Assembly: GCF_001592125.1 (NCBI RefSeq)
Contig: NZ_BCWI01000004.1
Span: forward strand, 1 to 64,000
Source: Microbacterium hominis NBRC 15708
Lineage (GTDB): Bacteria; Actinomycetota; Actinomycetes; Actinomycetales; Microbacteriaceae
DNA: 64,000 bases
Direction: 5' to 3'
The number at the start of each line of letters is the position of its first letter. Positions within the stretch are counted from its first letter, which is position 1. Shown here one piece after another: positions 55,047-63,631 of the stretch. The notes under the pieces were generated by a model. The model was given only the letters and a program-made list of their open reading frames with translations, did not search any database and was not told the DNA's origin. Made by a program: the position numbers and the translations under genes.

Positions 55047-56402
55047 TCAGAAGTCGGGCTGGTCGCCCGGCTCGACCGGATGCCGCTGCGTCAGATCGCG
55101 CAGGGCTCCGCGCAGATCGCGGGATGCCGTGTCGATCACCGACCGATACCCGACCCGGTTCGCCTCCGACCGGCGCTGCTCGTGGGCGGTCACGGCGCGG
55201 ACCTCGCCCGCGAGGCTCAGCTCGCCGATCGCGACGAGGCCCTTCGGCGTCGCCCGGCCGGTGACGGCGCTCGCCACCGCCAGCGCGATGGCGAGGTCGG
55301 CCGCGGGCTCGACCAGCCGCACCCCGCCGACGGTGGAGACGTAGACGTCCTGGTCGGACACGCGGATGCCGGCCCGCTTCTCGAGCACCGCGGGCACCAT
55401 CGCCACGCGGGCGCCGTCGACGCCGCTCACGATGCGCCGCGGGTTCGGCCCCGACCCGGGCAGGGTCAGCGCCTGCACCTCGACGGGCAGGGCGCGCCGC
55501 CCCTCCATCGCGATCGTGACGCAGGTCCCCGGTTCGCGGGAGCCGTGACCGAGGAAGAGCGCGCTGGGGTCGGGTACCTCGGCGATGCCGCGGCTGGTCT
55601 GCTCGAAGCATCCGACCTCGTCGGTCGCGCCGAAACGGTTCTTGAGGGCGCGGACGAACCGCAGCGCCGTCTGCCGATCACCTTCGAAGTGGCAGACGAC
55701 GTCGACGAGGTGCTCGAGCACGCGCGGCCCGGCGACCTGACCGTCTTTGGTGACGTGTCCGACGATGATGACCGGGAGATCGCGCTCCTTGGCGACGCGG
55801 ATGAGCGTCGAGGCGACCTCTCGCACCTGGCTCGGATGTCCGGGCGCCCCGTCGACGAGACTCGAGGCGACGGTCTGCACCGAGTCCACGATGAGCAGTT
55901 CGGGCCGGGTCTCGTCGACGTGACCGAGGATCGTGGCGAGATCGGTCTCACTGGCGAGGTAGAGCTCGTCGTGCAGCGCGCCCGTGCGCTCCGCGCGAAG
56001 CCGCACCTGCCCGAGCGACTCCTCCGCGCTGACGTAGAGCACGCGTCGTCCTGCGCGCGCGGTCTGCGCGGCGACCTCGAGCAGCAGGGTCGACTTGCCG
56101 ACCCCCGGCTCGCCGGACAGCAGGATCGCCGCCCCCGGCACGAGCCCCCCGCCGAGCACGCGGTCGAACTCGCCGATGCCCGTCGTGCGCCGGGGTGTCT
56201 CGCGCGTGTCGATCGAGGTGATGGGGCGTGCCGCGCGCGTCGGCGCGAGCGGCGCCACCGCGTGGACGGGCGTGGACGACACGGCCTCGACGACCGTGCC
56301 CCACTGCTGGCACTCGCCGCAGCGCCCCACCCACTTGGCACTCGTCCAGCCGCACTCCGTGCAGCGGAACGCGCTCGTGGTCGCGGTGCGCTTGGATGCC
56401 AT
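55047..56402 (-). CDS. radA: DNA repair protein RadA
   Basis: 451 residues. The N-terminal zinc finger is CTECGWTSAKWVGRCGEC. A RecA-like ATPase has Walker A GEPGVGKST and Walker B LLIVDSVQT, with the RadA-specific motif KNRFG, then a Lon-protease-like C-terminal domain (GGVRLVEPAADLAIALAVAS). RadA helps process recombination intermediates and branch migration. ATG 56402. Single gene ending at the repeat array. Confidence 0.96.
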   Translation of the reverse strand: MASKRTATTSAFRCTECGWTSAKWVGRCGECQQWGTVVEAVSSTPVHAVAPLAPTRAARPITSIDTRETPRRTTGIGEFDRVLGGGLVPGAAILLSGEPGVGKSTLLLEVAAQTARAGRRVLYVSAEESLGQVRLRAERTGALHDELYLASETDLATILGHVDETRPELLIVDSVQTVASSLVDGAPGHPSQVREVASTLIRVAKERDLPVIIVGHVTKDGQVAGPRVLEHLVDVVCHFEGDRQTALRFVRALKNRFGATDEVGCFEQTSRGIAEVPDPSALFLGHGSREPGTCVTIAMEGRRALPVEVQALTLPGSGPNPRRIVSGVDGARVAMVPAVLEKRAGIRVSDQDVYVSTVGGVRLVEPAADLAIALAVASAVTGRATPKGLVAIGELSLAGEVRAVTAHEQRRSEANRVGYRSVIDTASRDLRGALRDLTQRHPVEPGDQPDF

Positions 56403-56467
56403 GCGTTCAGGCTAGTCGCGGCATCCGACAGCGCACGCGCGGCGGCTGCCCCGCCGGCACCCGCGAC

Positions 56468-57421
56468 TCAGCGCAGCGAGTCGGCGACCTCGCGGAGGGC
56501 GTCCGCCGAGCGGCGGAACAGTCCGAGCTCGTGGTCGGAGAACGACGTCTCGCGGATCGGCACCGCGCCGGCGGCCGAGACGACCGCGGGCACCGAGAGG
56601 GCGACCCCGCTGACGCCGTGGAAGTCGTCGAGCACCGCCGAGACGGGCATGACCGCGTGCTCATCGTCGAGGATCGCCTCGACGATGCGCGCACTCGACA
56701 GCCCGATGGCGTAATTGGTCGCGCCCTTGCCCTGGATGACCTTGTACGCGGCATCCCGCACGTCGACGGCGATCTGGTCGAGCTCCTCGACCGTGAACTT
56801 CGGCTGGCCGTCGAGCGGCTGCCAGTCGAGGATCGGGACGGTGCCGATCGTGGCGTGCGACCACAGCGGGAACTCGGTGTCGCCGTGCTCGCCCACGATG
56901 TAGGCGTGCACGCTCGAGATCGACACGCCCGCCCGCTGGGCGATCTTCCAGCGCAGGCGGGAGGTGTCGAGCACGGTGCCGGAGGCGAAGATGCGCTCGT
57001 AGGGCAGCCCGGTGGTCTCCTGCGCGAGCACGGTCAGCACGTCGCAGGGGTTCGTGACGATGACGAACGTCGCGTCGGGGGCGACGTCGAGCAGCTGCGG
57101 CATCATCGACTTGAGGATGTTGGCGTTCACGCCGGCCAGCTCGATACGCGTCTGGCCGGGCTTCTGCTTGGCGCCCGCGGTGATGACGACGACGTGCGAA
57201 CCCTTGGCGACCGAGATGTCGGCGCCGCCGATGATGTCGCTCGACCCCGTGAACTGCGCGCCGTGCGCCAGATCGAGCACCTCGGCCTCGGTCTTCTCCG
57301 CCGCGATGTCGTACAGGGCGACGTGGCGGGCCGAGCCGCGGATGAGGGCCGCATAGGCGACGGACGATCCGACCGCGCCGGCGCCGACGACGGTGAGTTT
57401 CGAGTTCTCGATCACGCTCAT
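56468..57421 (-). CDS. ldh: L-lactate dehydrogenase
   Basis: 317 residues. It reduces pyruvate to L-lactate with NADH. NAD-binding KLTVVGAGAVGSSVAYA, ITAGAKQKPGQTR, IVTNPCDVLT and the catalytic His motif GEHGDTEFPLW identify lactate rather than malate dehydrogenase; the substrate-specificity loop has Q (AKQKPGQTR), as in LDH. ATG 57421. Single gene. Confidence 0.94.
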   Translation of the reverse strand: MSVIENSKLTVVGAGAVGSSVAYAALIRGSARHVALYDIAAEKTEAEVLDLAHGAQFTGSSDIIGGADISVAKGSHVVVITAGAKQKPGQTRIELAGVNANILKSMMPQLLDVAPDATFVIVTNPCDVLTVLAQETTGLPYERIFASGTVLDTSRLRWKIAQRAGVSISSVHAYIVGEHGDTEFPLWSHATIGTVPILDWQPLDGQPKFTVEELDQIAVDVRDAAYKVIQGKGATNYAIGLSSARIVEAILDDEHAVMPVSAVLDDFHGVSGVALSVPAVVSAAGAVPIRETSFSDHELGLFRRSADALREVADSLR

Positions 57422-57535
57422 GGCCCCAGTCTGACAGGCGGGGGATGCCGAGGCCACCGCGGCCGCGTCGGCGGTGGGGTGCCGGGACCGGCGCGGCCCT
57501 TGCGGGCGGCTGTCGAGCGGCGGACGATGGGCGGC

Positions 57536-58237
57536 ATGACGGATGCCCCGGCCCTGCCCCCTGTCGTCGACGCCGACACCTGGCGACGCGAACTCGATGC
57601 CCTCCGCGTACGCGAGAAGGCCGCCACCCGCGAGCTCGACGCGATCGCCGCGCAGCGACGCCGGCTGCCGATGGTCGAGCTGCCGGACTACGTGCTCGAA
57701 GGGCCCGACGGCCCCGTGCGACTCGCGGACGTCTTCGGCGACAAGCCGCAGCTGATCGTCTACAGCCACATGTGGGCGGACGGGAAGCAGTGGCAGTGTC
57801 CGGGCTGCACGAGCTGGACGGCCCAGTTCACGCGACTCGAGTTCCTCGACGACTACGACGCGCGGTTCGTCATCGTGACGCAGGGGCCGATCGACGAGGC
57901 GCTCGCCTACCGGGAGCGCGTCGGCAACCGCATGGACTGGTACTCCACGGCGCACAGCCCGTTCGGAGCCGACATGGGGGCGCCGCCCGATGCGGGGTTC
58001 GCCGTCAACGTGTTCCTGCGCGACGGCGACACGGTCTACCGCACCTGGCACACCGACGGTCGCGGTACGGAGCAGCTCGGGCACCTCCACGGGCTCGTCG
58101 ACGTGCTGCCGTACGGGCGTCAGGAGGCCTGGGAGGATTCGCCGCACGGGTGGCCGCAGCATCCGACGTACGAGGGCGGTATCGGCTCTCCCGGTATCGC
58201 GGCGCTCTACGGGCCGGGAGGATCGGCCGCGGGCTGA
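57536..58237 (+). CDS. DUF899 thioredoxin-like protein
   Basis: 233 residues from ATG 57536, 7 bases after a GACGAT -10-like hexamer. It matches the DUF899 family: WRRELDALRVREKAATRELDAIAAQRRRLP at the start, then ADVFGDKPQLIVYSHMW and QCPGCTSWT, which supplies the two-cysteine site of this thioredoxin-like fold, and NVFLRDGDTVYRTWHTDGRG. Redox role presumed. The 3' end overlaps the convergent MFS gene by 31 bases. Confidence 0.87.
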   Translation: MTDAPALPPVVDADTWRRELDALRVREKAATRELDAIAAQRRRLPMVELPDYVLEGPDGPVRLADVFGDKPQLIVYSHMWADGKQWQCPGCTSWTAQFTRLEFLDDYDARFVIVTQGPIDEALAYRERVGNRMDWYSTAHSPFGADMGAPPDAGFAVNVFLRDGDTVYRTWHTDGRGTEQLGHLHGLVDVLPYGRQEAWEDSPHGWPQHPTYEGGIGSPGIAALYGPGGSAAG

Positions 58238-59604
58238 TCCCGTCCGGCGGAGGACGGGTTGCGGATGCCGCCGAGCGCGACGAGGCCGCCGACGACGAGG
58301 AGCGCGGCCGTCGTGATCGCCGCGCGGTGGAAGCCCGCGAGATCGAGGGTTCCGCCCGTGATGGCCGCCAGTGCGGCGATCGGGAGGAGTCCCGCGACGC
58401 GGGCGACGGCGTTGTTGACGGCCGAGGCGATGCCGGAGCGGTCGGGGTCGGTCGCGCCGAGGATCGTGGACGTCAGCGGCGACACCGTGAGCGCGAGTCC
58501 CAGACCGAACACGATCATCCCCGGCAGCACCTGCCACCAGTAGTCGAAGTCGTCGGCGACGAGGAGCAGGAGCAGGGCGCCGCCGGCCATGATCAGCGGG
58601 CCCGCGGTCATGAACAGCCGAGGTCCCCACCGGCCGACGAGGGCGCCGATGCGTGCGCTCAAGGCGATCATGAGCAGTGTCGTCGGCAGGCTCGCGAGTC
58701 CGGCGAGGGTGGCGCTGAGACCCGCGCCCTGCTGCAGATAGATCGCGAGCACGAAGCCGTTGAGCGACAGGGCGGCATAGATGAAGAGAGTCGAGAGGTT
58801 TCCCGCGGAGAAGTTGCGGCTGCGGAAGAGGTCGAGGGGCAGGATCGGATCGGGAACGTGACGCTGGCGCCACACGAACCCGGTGAGCAGGACGAGCCCG
58901 GCGAGCCCCGGCATCCAGATCGCCGGTGAGGTCCAGCCGAGGTGGGGCTGCTCGATGAGCGCGAACACCGCCGCGCCGAGGCCGAGGGTGCACATGATCG
59001 CCCCGAGCACATCGACGTGGGCGCCGGCGCGGCGCTCGTCGCGGTGGGCGAGTCGGGTGAGCAGCCACAGGGCGACGGCGATGGGCAGGAGGTTGATCCC
59101 GAACGCCCATCGCCACGAGGAGTTGTCGACGATCAGCCCTCCGACCAGGGGGCCCACGATCATGGCCGCGGTGGTGGATGCCGTCCAGATGCCGATCGCG
59201 CGGGAGCGCAGCGGTTCGTGCATCGTGGCCGTGATGAGGGCGAGAGAGCTCGGGACGAGGAACGCCCCCGCCGCGCCCTGCACCGCGCGCGCCGCGACGA
59301 GCAGCTCGGGGGAGGGGGACAGGGCGACGGCGACCGAGGCGATGCCGAAGCCGATGAGGCCGATGCGCAGCACGAGGATGCGACCGAACGCGTCGCTGAC
59401 GGCGCCCGCGACGAGGATGAGCGCGCCGAGGGTGACCAGATACGCGTCGACGGTCCACTGCTGCGTGGACAGGCCGCCGCCCAGGTCGCGCGCGATGGCC
59501 GGGAGGGCGACGTTGACGATGGTGCCGTCGAGGAACGCCACGAACGAGCCGAGGATCGCGATCGCCAGCACCAGGCGCTGCGGGGGGCTCAGCTTGTCTG
59601 TCAC
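58207..59604 (-). CDS. MFS drug/H+ antiporter (DHA2, EmrB/QacA type)
   Basis: 465 residues, with 12-14 membrane helices. TM1 has the FLDGTIVNVALPAIARDL motif of DHA2 exporters, and the 2-3 loop has GAVSDAFGR in the place of GxLaDrxGrkr. Exports small molecules, probably hydrophobic or antibiotic compounds, in exchange for protons. No regulator gene adjoins it, and the substrate is unknown. ATG 59604. Confidence 0.9.
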   Translation of the reverse strand: MTDKLSPPQRLVLAIAILGSFVAFLDGTIVNVALPAIARDLGGGLSTQQWTVDAYLVTLGALILVAGAVSDAFGRILVLRIGLIGFGIASVAVALSPSPELLVAARAVQGAAGAFLVPSSLALITATMHEPLRSRAIGIWTASTTAAMIVGPLVGGLIVDNSSWRWAFGINLLPIAVALWLLTRLAHRDERRAGAHVDVLGAIMCTLGLGAAVFALIEQPHLGWTSPAIWMPGLAGLVLLTGFVWRQRHVPDPILPLDLFRSRNFSAGNLSTLFIYAALSLNGFVLAIYLQQGAGLSATLAGLASLPTTLLMIALSARIGALVGRWGPRLFMTAGPLIMAGGALLLLLVADDFDYWWQVLPGMIVFGLGLALTVSPLTSTILGATDPDRSGIASAVNNAVARVAGLLPIAALAAITGGTLDLAGFHRAAITTAALLVVGGLVALGGIRNPSSAGRDQPAADPPGP

Positions 59605-59823
59605 GGTGTCCGCTCGGTCATGTCCTCACGCTAGGGCGCGGCACGGACATCGAGAAGGGGGTGGACAGGGCCGCTCGGGATGCCGCGGCCGTCGCCGGCC
59701 ACACCCACCGCCTCGTTTCCGAGGAGATGACGCGATCTGAGGAGCTTTCCGGTCGCCGGGCTCCTCGGCATCCGACATCTCCTCGGTTCGCGGCGCCCCG
59801 CGGAGTGTCGTAAGCTATACGGC

Positions 59824-59914
59824 GGTGACGTGTCCGAGCGGCCGAAGGTGCAACTCTCGAAAAGTTGTGTAGGGTAACCCCCTACCGTGGGTTCAAATCC
59901 CACCGTCACCGCCA
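59824..59914 (+). tRNA. tRNA-Ser (CGA)
   Basis: 91 bases including an encoded CCA (59912-59914). The acceptor is GGTGACG/CGTCACC with discriminator G, the anticodon loop CTCGAAA is closed by CAACT/AGTTG, and a long variable arm (type II) follows. A plausible integration site for material to its right. Confidence 0.96.
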
Positions 59915-59915
59915 G

Positions 59916-59942
59916 AAAACCCCCGTTTATCGGGGGTTTTTC
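59916..59942 (+). terminator. Terminator of tRNA-Ser
   Basis: AAAACCCCCG (59916-59925) and CGGGGGTTTT (59931-59940) with a TTTAT loop and following T, one base after the tRNA CCA; a classical intrinsic terminator. Confidence 0.92.
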
Positions 59943-60167
59943 TTTGCCTCGGTGGCCGCGTGGGTAAGAACGTGTTCCCGAACGTTGCCGAACGTGCCGA
60001 CAAGGCACGTAAGAATCACGCCGGTGGTGCCGCAGGCACTCTCGTCGACCTTCCGGCGCAGCTGGTCAAACAGTCAGGTCCGGGAGCGCACGCCGACCGC
60101 TACGCGTCTTCGGGTCATGCCCCCGAGAAATCGCCTCGAAATCCCGGCGTTCTGACTTGACGACGGA

Positions 60168-60201
60168 GGGCCCGTCCACGTCCACGGTCGTGGACGGGCC
60201 C
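60168..60201 (-). terminator. Hairpin terminator after the alpha/beta hydrolase
   Basis: Perfect 13-bp arms (GGGCCCGTCCACG 60168-60180 and 60189-60201) with an 8-base loop, 20 bases past the hydrolase stop on the minus strand. No T run. Confidence 0.6.
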
Positions 60202-60221
60202 TTGCGCGAAGAGCCGGTGGG

Positions 60222-61058
60222 CTACTTCTGGATGAACGCGAGGATGTCTGGATTGATGACGTCTGGGTGGATGGTGAGCATGCCGTGCGGGTAGCCGGGG
60301 TACATCTTCAGCTCCGAGTTGCTGAGCAGCTCGTCCTGCTTGATGGCAGCGTCCTTGTACGGGACGACCTGGTCGTCGTCGCCCTGGAGCACCAGGACCG
60401 GGACGGAGATGGCCTTGAGGTCCTCGGTCTGGTCGGTCTCCGAGAACGCCTTGATGCCCTCGTAGTGCGCGAGCGCGCTGCCGGTCATGCCCTGACGCCA
60501 CCAGTTCGCGATGACGGGCTCGGAGACAGTCGCACCCTCACGGTTGAAGCCGTAGAACGGACCGGAGGCGACGGCCTGGAAGAACTCCGCACGGTTGGCG
60601 GCGAGTGCGCTGCGGAAGCCGTCGAAGACGGAGATGGGGGTGCCCTCCGGGTTCGATTCGGTCTGCACCATGAGCGGGGGAACGGAAGACACGAGCACCG
60701 CCTTGGCTACGCGGCCCTGAGGCTCGCCGTACTTGGCGACGTAGCGGGCGACCTGGCCGCCACCGGTCGAGTGACCGATGTGGACGGCGTTGCGGAGGTC
60801 GAGGTGCTCGACGACCGCGTTGACGTCGCTCGCGTAGTGATCCATGTCGTGGCCGACGCTGGTCTGCGAGGAGCGTCCGTGGCCGCGGCGGTCGCTGGCG
60901 ATGACGCGGTAGCCCTTCGAGAGGAAGAAGAGCATCTGGGCATCCCAGTCGTCCGCCGAAAGCGGCCAGCCGTGGTGGAAGAAGATGGGCTGGGCGTCGC
61001 GGTCGCCCCAGTCCTTGAAATAGATCTCGGTACCGTCGTCCGTGGTCACAAAGGGCAT
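60222..61058 (-). CDS. Alpha/beta hydrolase, non-heme chloroperoxidase (perhydrolase) type
   Basis: 278 residues from ATG 61058 (GGAG upstream). HHGWPLSADDWDAQM forms the oxyanion region, GHSTGGGQVARYV the nucleophile elbow (Ser ~98), DDDQVVP the acid and GYPHGM the catalytic His. This matches the cofactor-free haloperoxidase family, esterases able to make peracids. No signal peptide. Substrate unknown. Codon choice is slightly less G/C-biased than in the core genes to the left. Confidence 0.87.
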   Translation of the reverse strand: MPFVTTDDGTEIYFKDWGDRDAQPIFFHHGWPLSADDWDAQMLFFLSKGYRVIASDRRGHGRSSQTSVGHDMDHYASDVNAVVEHLDLRNAVHIGHSTGGGQVARYVAKYGEPQGRVAKAVLVSSVPPLMVQTESNPEGTPISVFDGFRSALAANRAEFFQAVASGPFYGFNREGATVSEPVIANWWRQGMTGSALAHYEGIKAFSETDQTEDLKAISVPVLVLQGDDDQVVPYKDAAIKQDELLSNSELKMYPGYPHGMLTIHPDVINPDILAFIQK

Positions 61059-61463
61059 AGCTGATCTCCGTGGTTCGTGGTGGGGGCGCAGCGTCCAGCT
61101 GCAGGTGATTGCTCGCCTCTCCGTGGAGCGCAAGCGCGTTCACGATAAGCCGGGGCGCCGCCCTGCCTTCTCCTACTTCCGTCCAGACAGTCGCGACTCA
61201 CGTCGCACGGACTGGATGGTGATACTCGTAACGGTGGCGGTGGCGGTGGCGGTGGCATCGAGCTGACGTTTTCGGCTCGCTCTCGCGGGCGTGCGCCCAC
61301 ACGATGCCGGCGCGTGTCCGGGCGTTGAGGGTCGGTGCGGGTGCGCGGGACGTATGCGAGCATCTCAGCGGTCGCCAGGTTCTGCTCCTTTGCAGACGTG
61401 CGCAGGCAGATGGTGGTGAACGGCGGCCCTGTGGCGCACGAATCGTGTAGGCCGAGCCCCTGA
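61059..61463. other. Gene-free upstream region of the hydrolase
   Basis: 405 bases with no supportable gene. It contains a short hexamer repeat, (CGGTGG)4, at ~61232-61255, and presumably the hydrolase promoter, which I could not place. Confidence 0.5.
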
Positions 61464-62186
61464 CTACGGAGTAGGTGCGTTCTGAGCGGGGTCGACAGGA
61501 CCGCGGACGGTGGTTGCAGCGATGAACAGCACTACGAGCGCGACTACCGCGGCGACGATGGAGGAGCCCGCCCACACGGCGTCCAGCGCGAAGCCAAGGC
61601 CACCACCACCGGCGAATGCGACGAGCACGAGAAGGTAGGCGCCGGCTGGTCGGATGTGCGGCTGCCCATCGTCGTCGATGCCGCGTCCGACGGCACGCCC
61701 GGTGAGGCTAGCGGCCATCTGGAGCACGAACGTCACCGCGACGTTGCCGTAGAGCATGCCGGTCTCACGATGGAAGGCGTTGCCCTGGACGCCAGCGATG
61801 AAACTGATGGCCCACGCGATCCACCAGGCGTTGGTGCCAGGGAGTGAGCTCACGGCGGCGAGAACTCCGAGCACCACTACCTCGAAGATCAGGACCTCAG
61901 CCGAGTACGCCCGCCGTTCCCTGCCTCGCCATAGCACGTAGAGACTGCAGAGGAACGCGCCAAGCGCGAAGGCGAGCACGGATGCCGCCGCAGACCACGC
62001 CCTCGAATGGTCGGAGTCCACGAGGAAGTAGCCGATAGAGACGAGATTTCCTGACTGCACGGTGGCGAACGTGCCCACTGTGCCGAAGGTCCACGCGTTG
62101 AGCAGGCCAGCGACCAAAGCGAGCGTGATGGCGGCCGGCGCGGTCTCCAAGAGCGGGAACCGGCGGTGGGTACTGGGTGTCGACAT
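61464..62186 (-). CDS. DUF1275 (YoaK-family) membrane protein
   Basis: 240 residues from ATG 62186 (GGAGAGG ahead). Six hydrophobic segments and the conserved AGLLNAWTFGTVGTFATVQSGN and SFIAGVQGNAFHRETGM match YoaK/DUF1275, a family of small polytopic membrane proteins of unknown transport role. Divergent from the oxalate decarboxylase gene by 154 bases, sharing a regulatory region with it. Confidence 0.85.
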   Translation of the reverse strand: MSTPSTHRRFPLLETAPAAITLALVAGLLNAWTFGTVGTFATVQSGNLVSIGYFLVDSDHSRAWSAAASVLAFALGAFLCSLYVLWRGRERRAYSAEVLIFEVVVLGVLAAVSSLPGTNAWWIAWAISFIAGVQGNAFHRETGMLYGNVAVTFVLQMAASLTGRAVGRGIDDDGQPHIRPAGAYLLVLVAFAGGGGLGFALDAVWAGSSIVAAVVALVVLFIAATTVRGPVDPAQNAPTP

Positions 62187-62340
62187 CAGACCTCTCCGTT
62201 CGGGGCGTGGTCCATGGAAGCCGCCGCCTCCAGCCCCCGGCTTAGACGGGAGTCGAATCTCTTCGGTCCCTGGTCGAAGCGCATCACCGGATCCGTGGAT
62301 GAGACTCCGAGGACCGTTCCAGACCGATGAAGGAGCACCC

Positions 62341-63552
62341 ATGGACTCGGACGACACCGCCGCACCGCACCACGAGACGCCGACCTTCGGCAACCCCGAC
62401 CTGCCGCAAGAGGGGGAGGTGAACACCCTCACCCGGCCGCAGAGCACGAAAATGACCGGCCCCCAAAACGAGGCCATCGAGTCGCAGTTCCCGAACCAGA
62501 TTCACGCGCCAGCGACCGACATCTCCACGCAGCCGTTTTTCTGGTCCTCCTTCAACATCTCGCCTCGGCGGGTGCAGAAGGGCGGGTGGGCGCGGGAGCT
62601 CACCAAGCAGGACTTCCACATCTCCGATGAGATCGCCGGCGTCAACATGTACCTCGAGCCCGGCGGCATTCGAGAGCTGCACTGGCACCAGACCGCCGAG
62701 TGGGCGGTCATGACGCGGGGCAAGGCCCGCGTCACGACGCTCAGCCGGTCGGGGCTTCCCGCCGTCGAGGACGTCGAAGAGGGCGACCTCTGGTTCTTCC
62801 CCGCCGGCACTCCGCACTCGCTGCAGGGCCTCGGACCCAATGGCGCGGAGTTCGTGCTTGCGTTCGACGACGGCGAACAGTCCGAGTCCAACACGCTGCT
62901 CCTGACCGACTGGTTCGCGCACACCCCGCCCGAGGTCCTCGCGAAGAACTTCGGCGTCGCGCAGGAGGTCTTCTCCGACATACCCCTCCATAACCTCTGG
63001 ATCTTCCCGGGCGAGGAGCCGCCCGCGCTTGAAGTGGATCAGGCCGCGGCGGGTGTCGAGTGGGGCATGGAGCCGGTCATCTTCCGACTGTCCCGCTCGA
63101 AGCCGCTGTATCAGAACACGGGCGGTAGCATCCAGATCGCCGACTCGACGAACTACGCGTACTCGAACACCGTTGCTGCGGCGCTCGTGACCGTGGAGCC
63201 GGGCTCGATGCGGGAGCTGCACTGGCACCCGAACGCTGACGAGTGGCAGTACTACCTGCGCGGCTCCGCCCGGATGACCGTCTTCAACACCGGTCCACAC
63301 GCGAACACGACGGATTTTCGCGCCGGTGATGTCGGAGTGGTCCGCAAGAACTTCGGGCACTACATCGAGAACACGGGCGACGACGTGCTGCAGTTTCTCG
63401 AGGTGTTCCGCACCGACAAGTACGAGGAGATCTCGCTCGCAAACTGGCTGTCGCACGTGCCGCCGCAGCTCGTATCCGCTCACCTCAACATCGACCCGAC
63501 CGTCCTTGCGACCTTCCCGCGTGGCGCACAGGGAATCACGCCGCTGCGCTGA
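62341..63552 (+). CDS. oxdC: Bicupin oxalate decarboxylase
   Basis: 403 residues from ATG 62341 (AAGGAG ahead). Two cupin domains each hold a Mn site: ELHWHQTAEWAVMTRG with a later PHSLQG (N-terminal), and ELHWHPNADEWQYYLRG with GHYIENTG (C-terminal). The lid region reads DDGEQSESNTLLLTDW, close to the SENST lid of Bacillus OxdC with its Glu kept, which favours decarboxylase over oxidase activity. It converts oxalate to formate and CO2, consuming a proton and thus helping acid tolerance. No signal peptide; cytosolic. Confidence 0.9.
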   Translation: MDSDDTAAPHHETPTFGNPDLPQEGEVNTLTRPQSTKMTGPQNEAIESQFPNQIHAPATDISTQPFFWSSFNISPRRVQKGGWARELTKQDFHISDEIAGVNMYLEPGGIRELHWHQTAEWAVMTRGKARVTTLSRSGLPAVEDVEEGDLWFFPAGTPHSLQGLGPNGAEFVLAFDDGEQSESNTLLLTDWFAHTPPEVLAKNFGVAQEVFSDIPLHNLWIFPGEEPPALEVDQAAAGVEWGMEPVIFRLSRSKPLYQNTGGSIQIADSTNYAYSNTVAAALVTVEPGSMRELHWHPNADEWQYYLRGSARMTVFNTGPHANTTDFRAGDVGVVRKNFGHYIENTGDDVLQFLEVFRTDKYEEISLANWLSHVPPQLVSAHLNIDPTVLATFPRGAQGITPLR

Positions 63553-63565
63553 CGGTCCGCCAAGG

Positions 63566-63606
63566 AGAGCGGCGTGGGTTTCGGGCACCCACGCCGCTCT
63601 GCGTTT
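63566..63606 (+). terminator. Terminator after oxdC
   Basis: Perfect 14-bp arms (AGAGCGGCGTGGGT 63566-63579 and complement 63587-63600), a 7-base loop and a following GCGTTTT. It also serves the convergent membrane-protein gene. Confidence 0.85.
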
Positions 63607-63631
63607 TCGTCCTATCAGGTAGGCGTTGCGG

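Noticed and set aside
59631..60008. Minus-strand frame containing VGFEPTVGGYPTQLFESCTF
   Set aside because: This is the familiar translation of the complement of a tRNA-Ser gene, not a protein.
59960..60160. 66-codon plus-strand frame after tRNA-Ser
   Set aside because: No ribosome site, no recognisable family, and it follows a strong terminator. It may be a fragment of an old insertion, but evidence is too weak to call.
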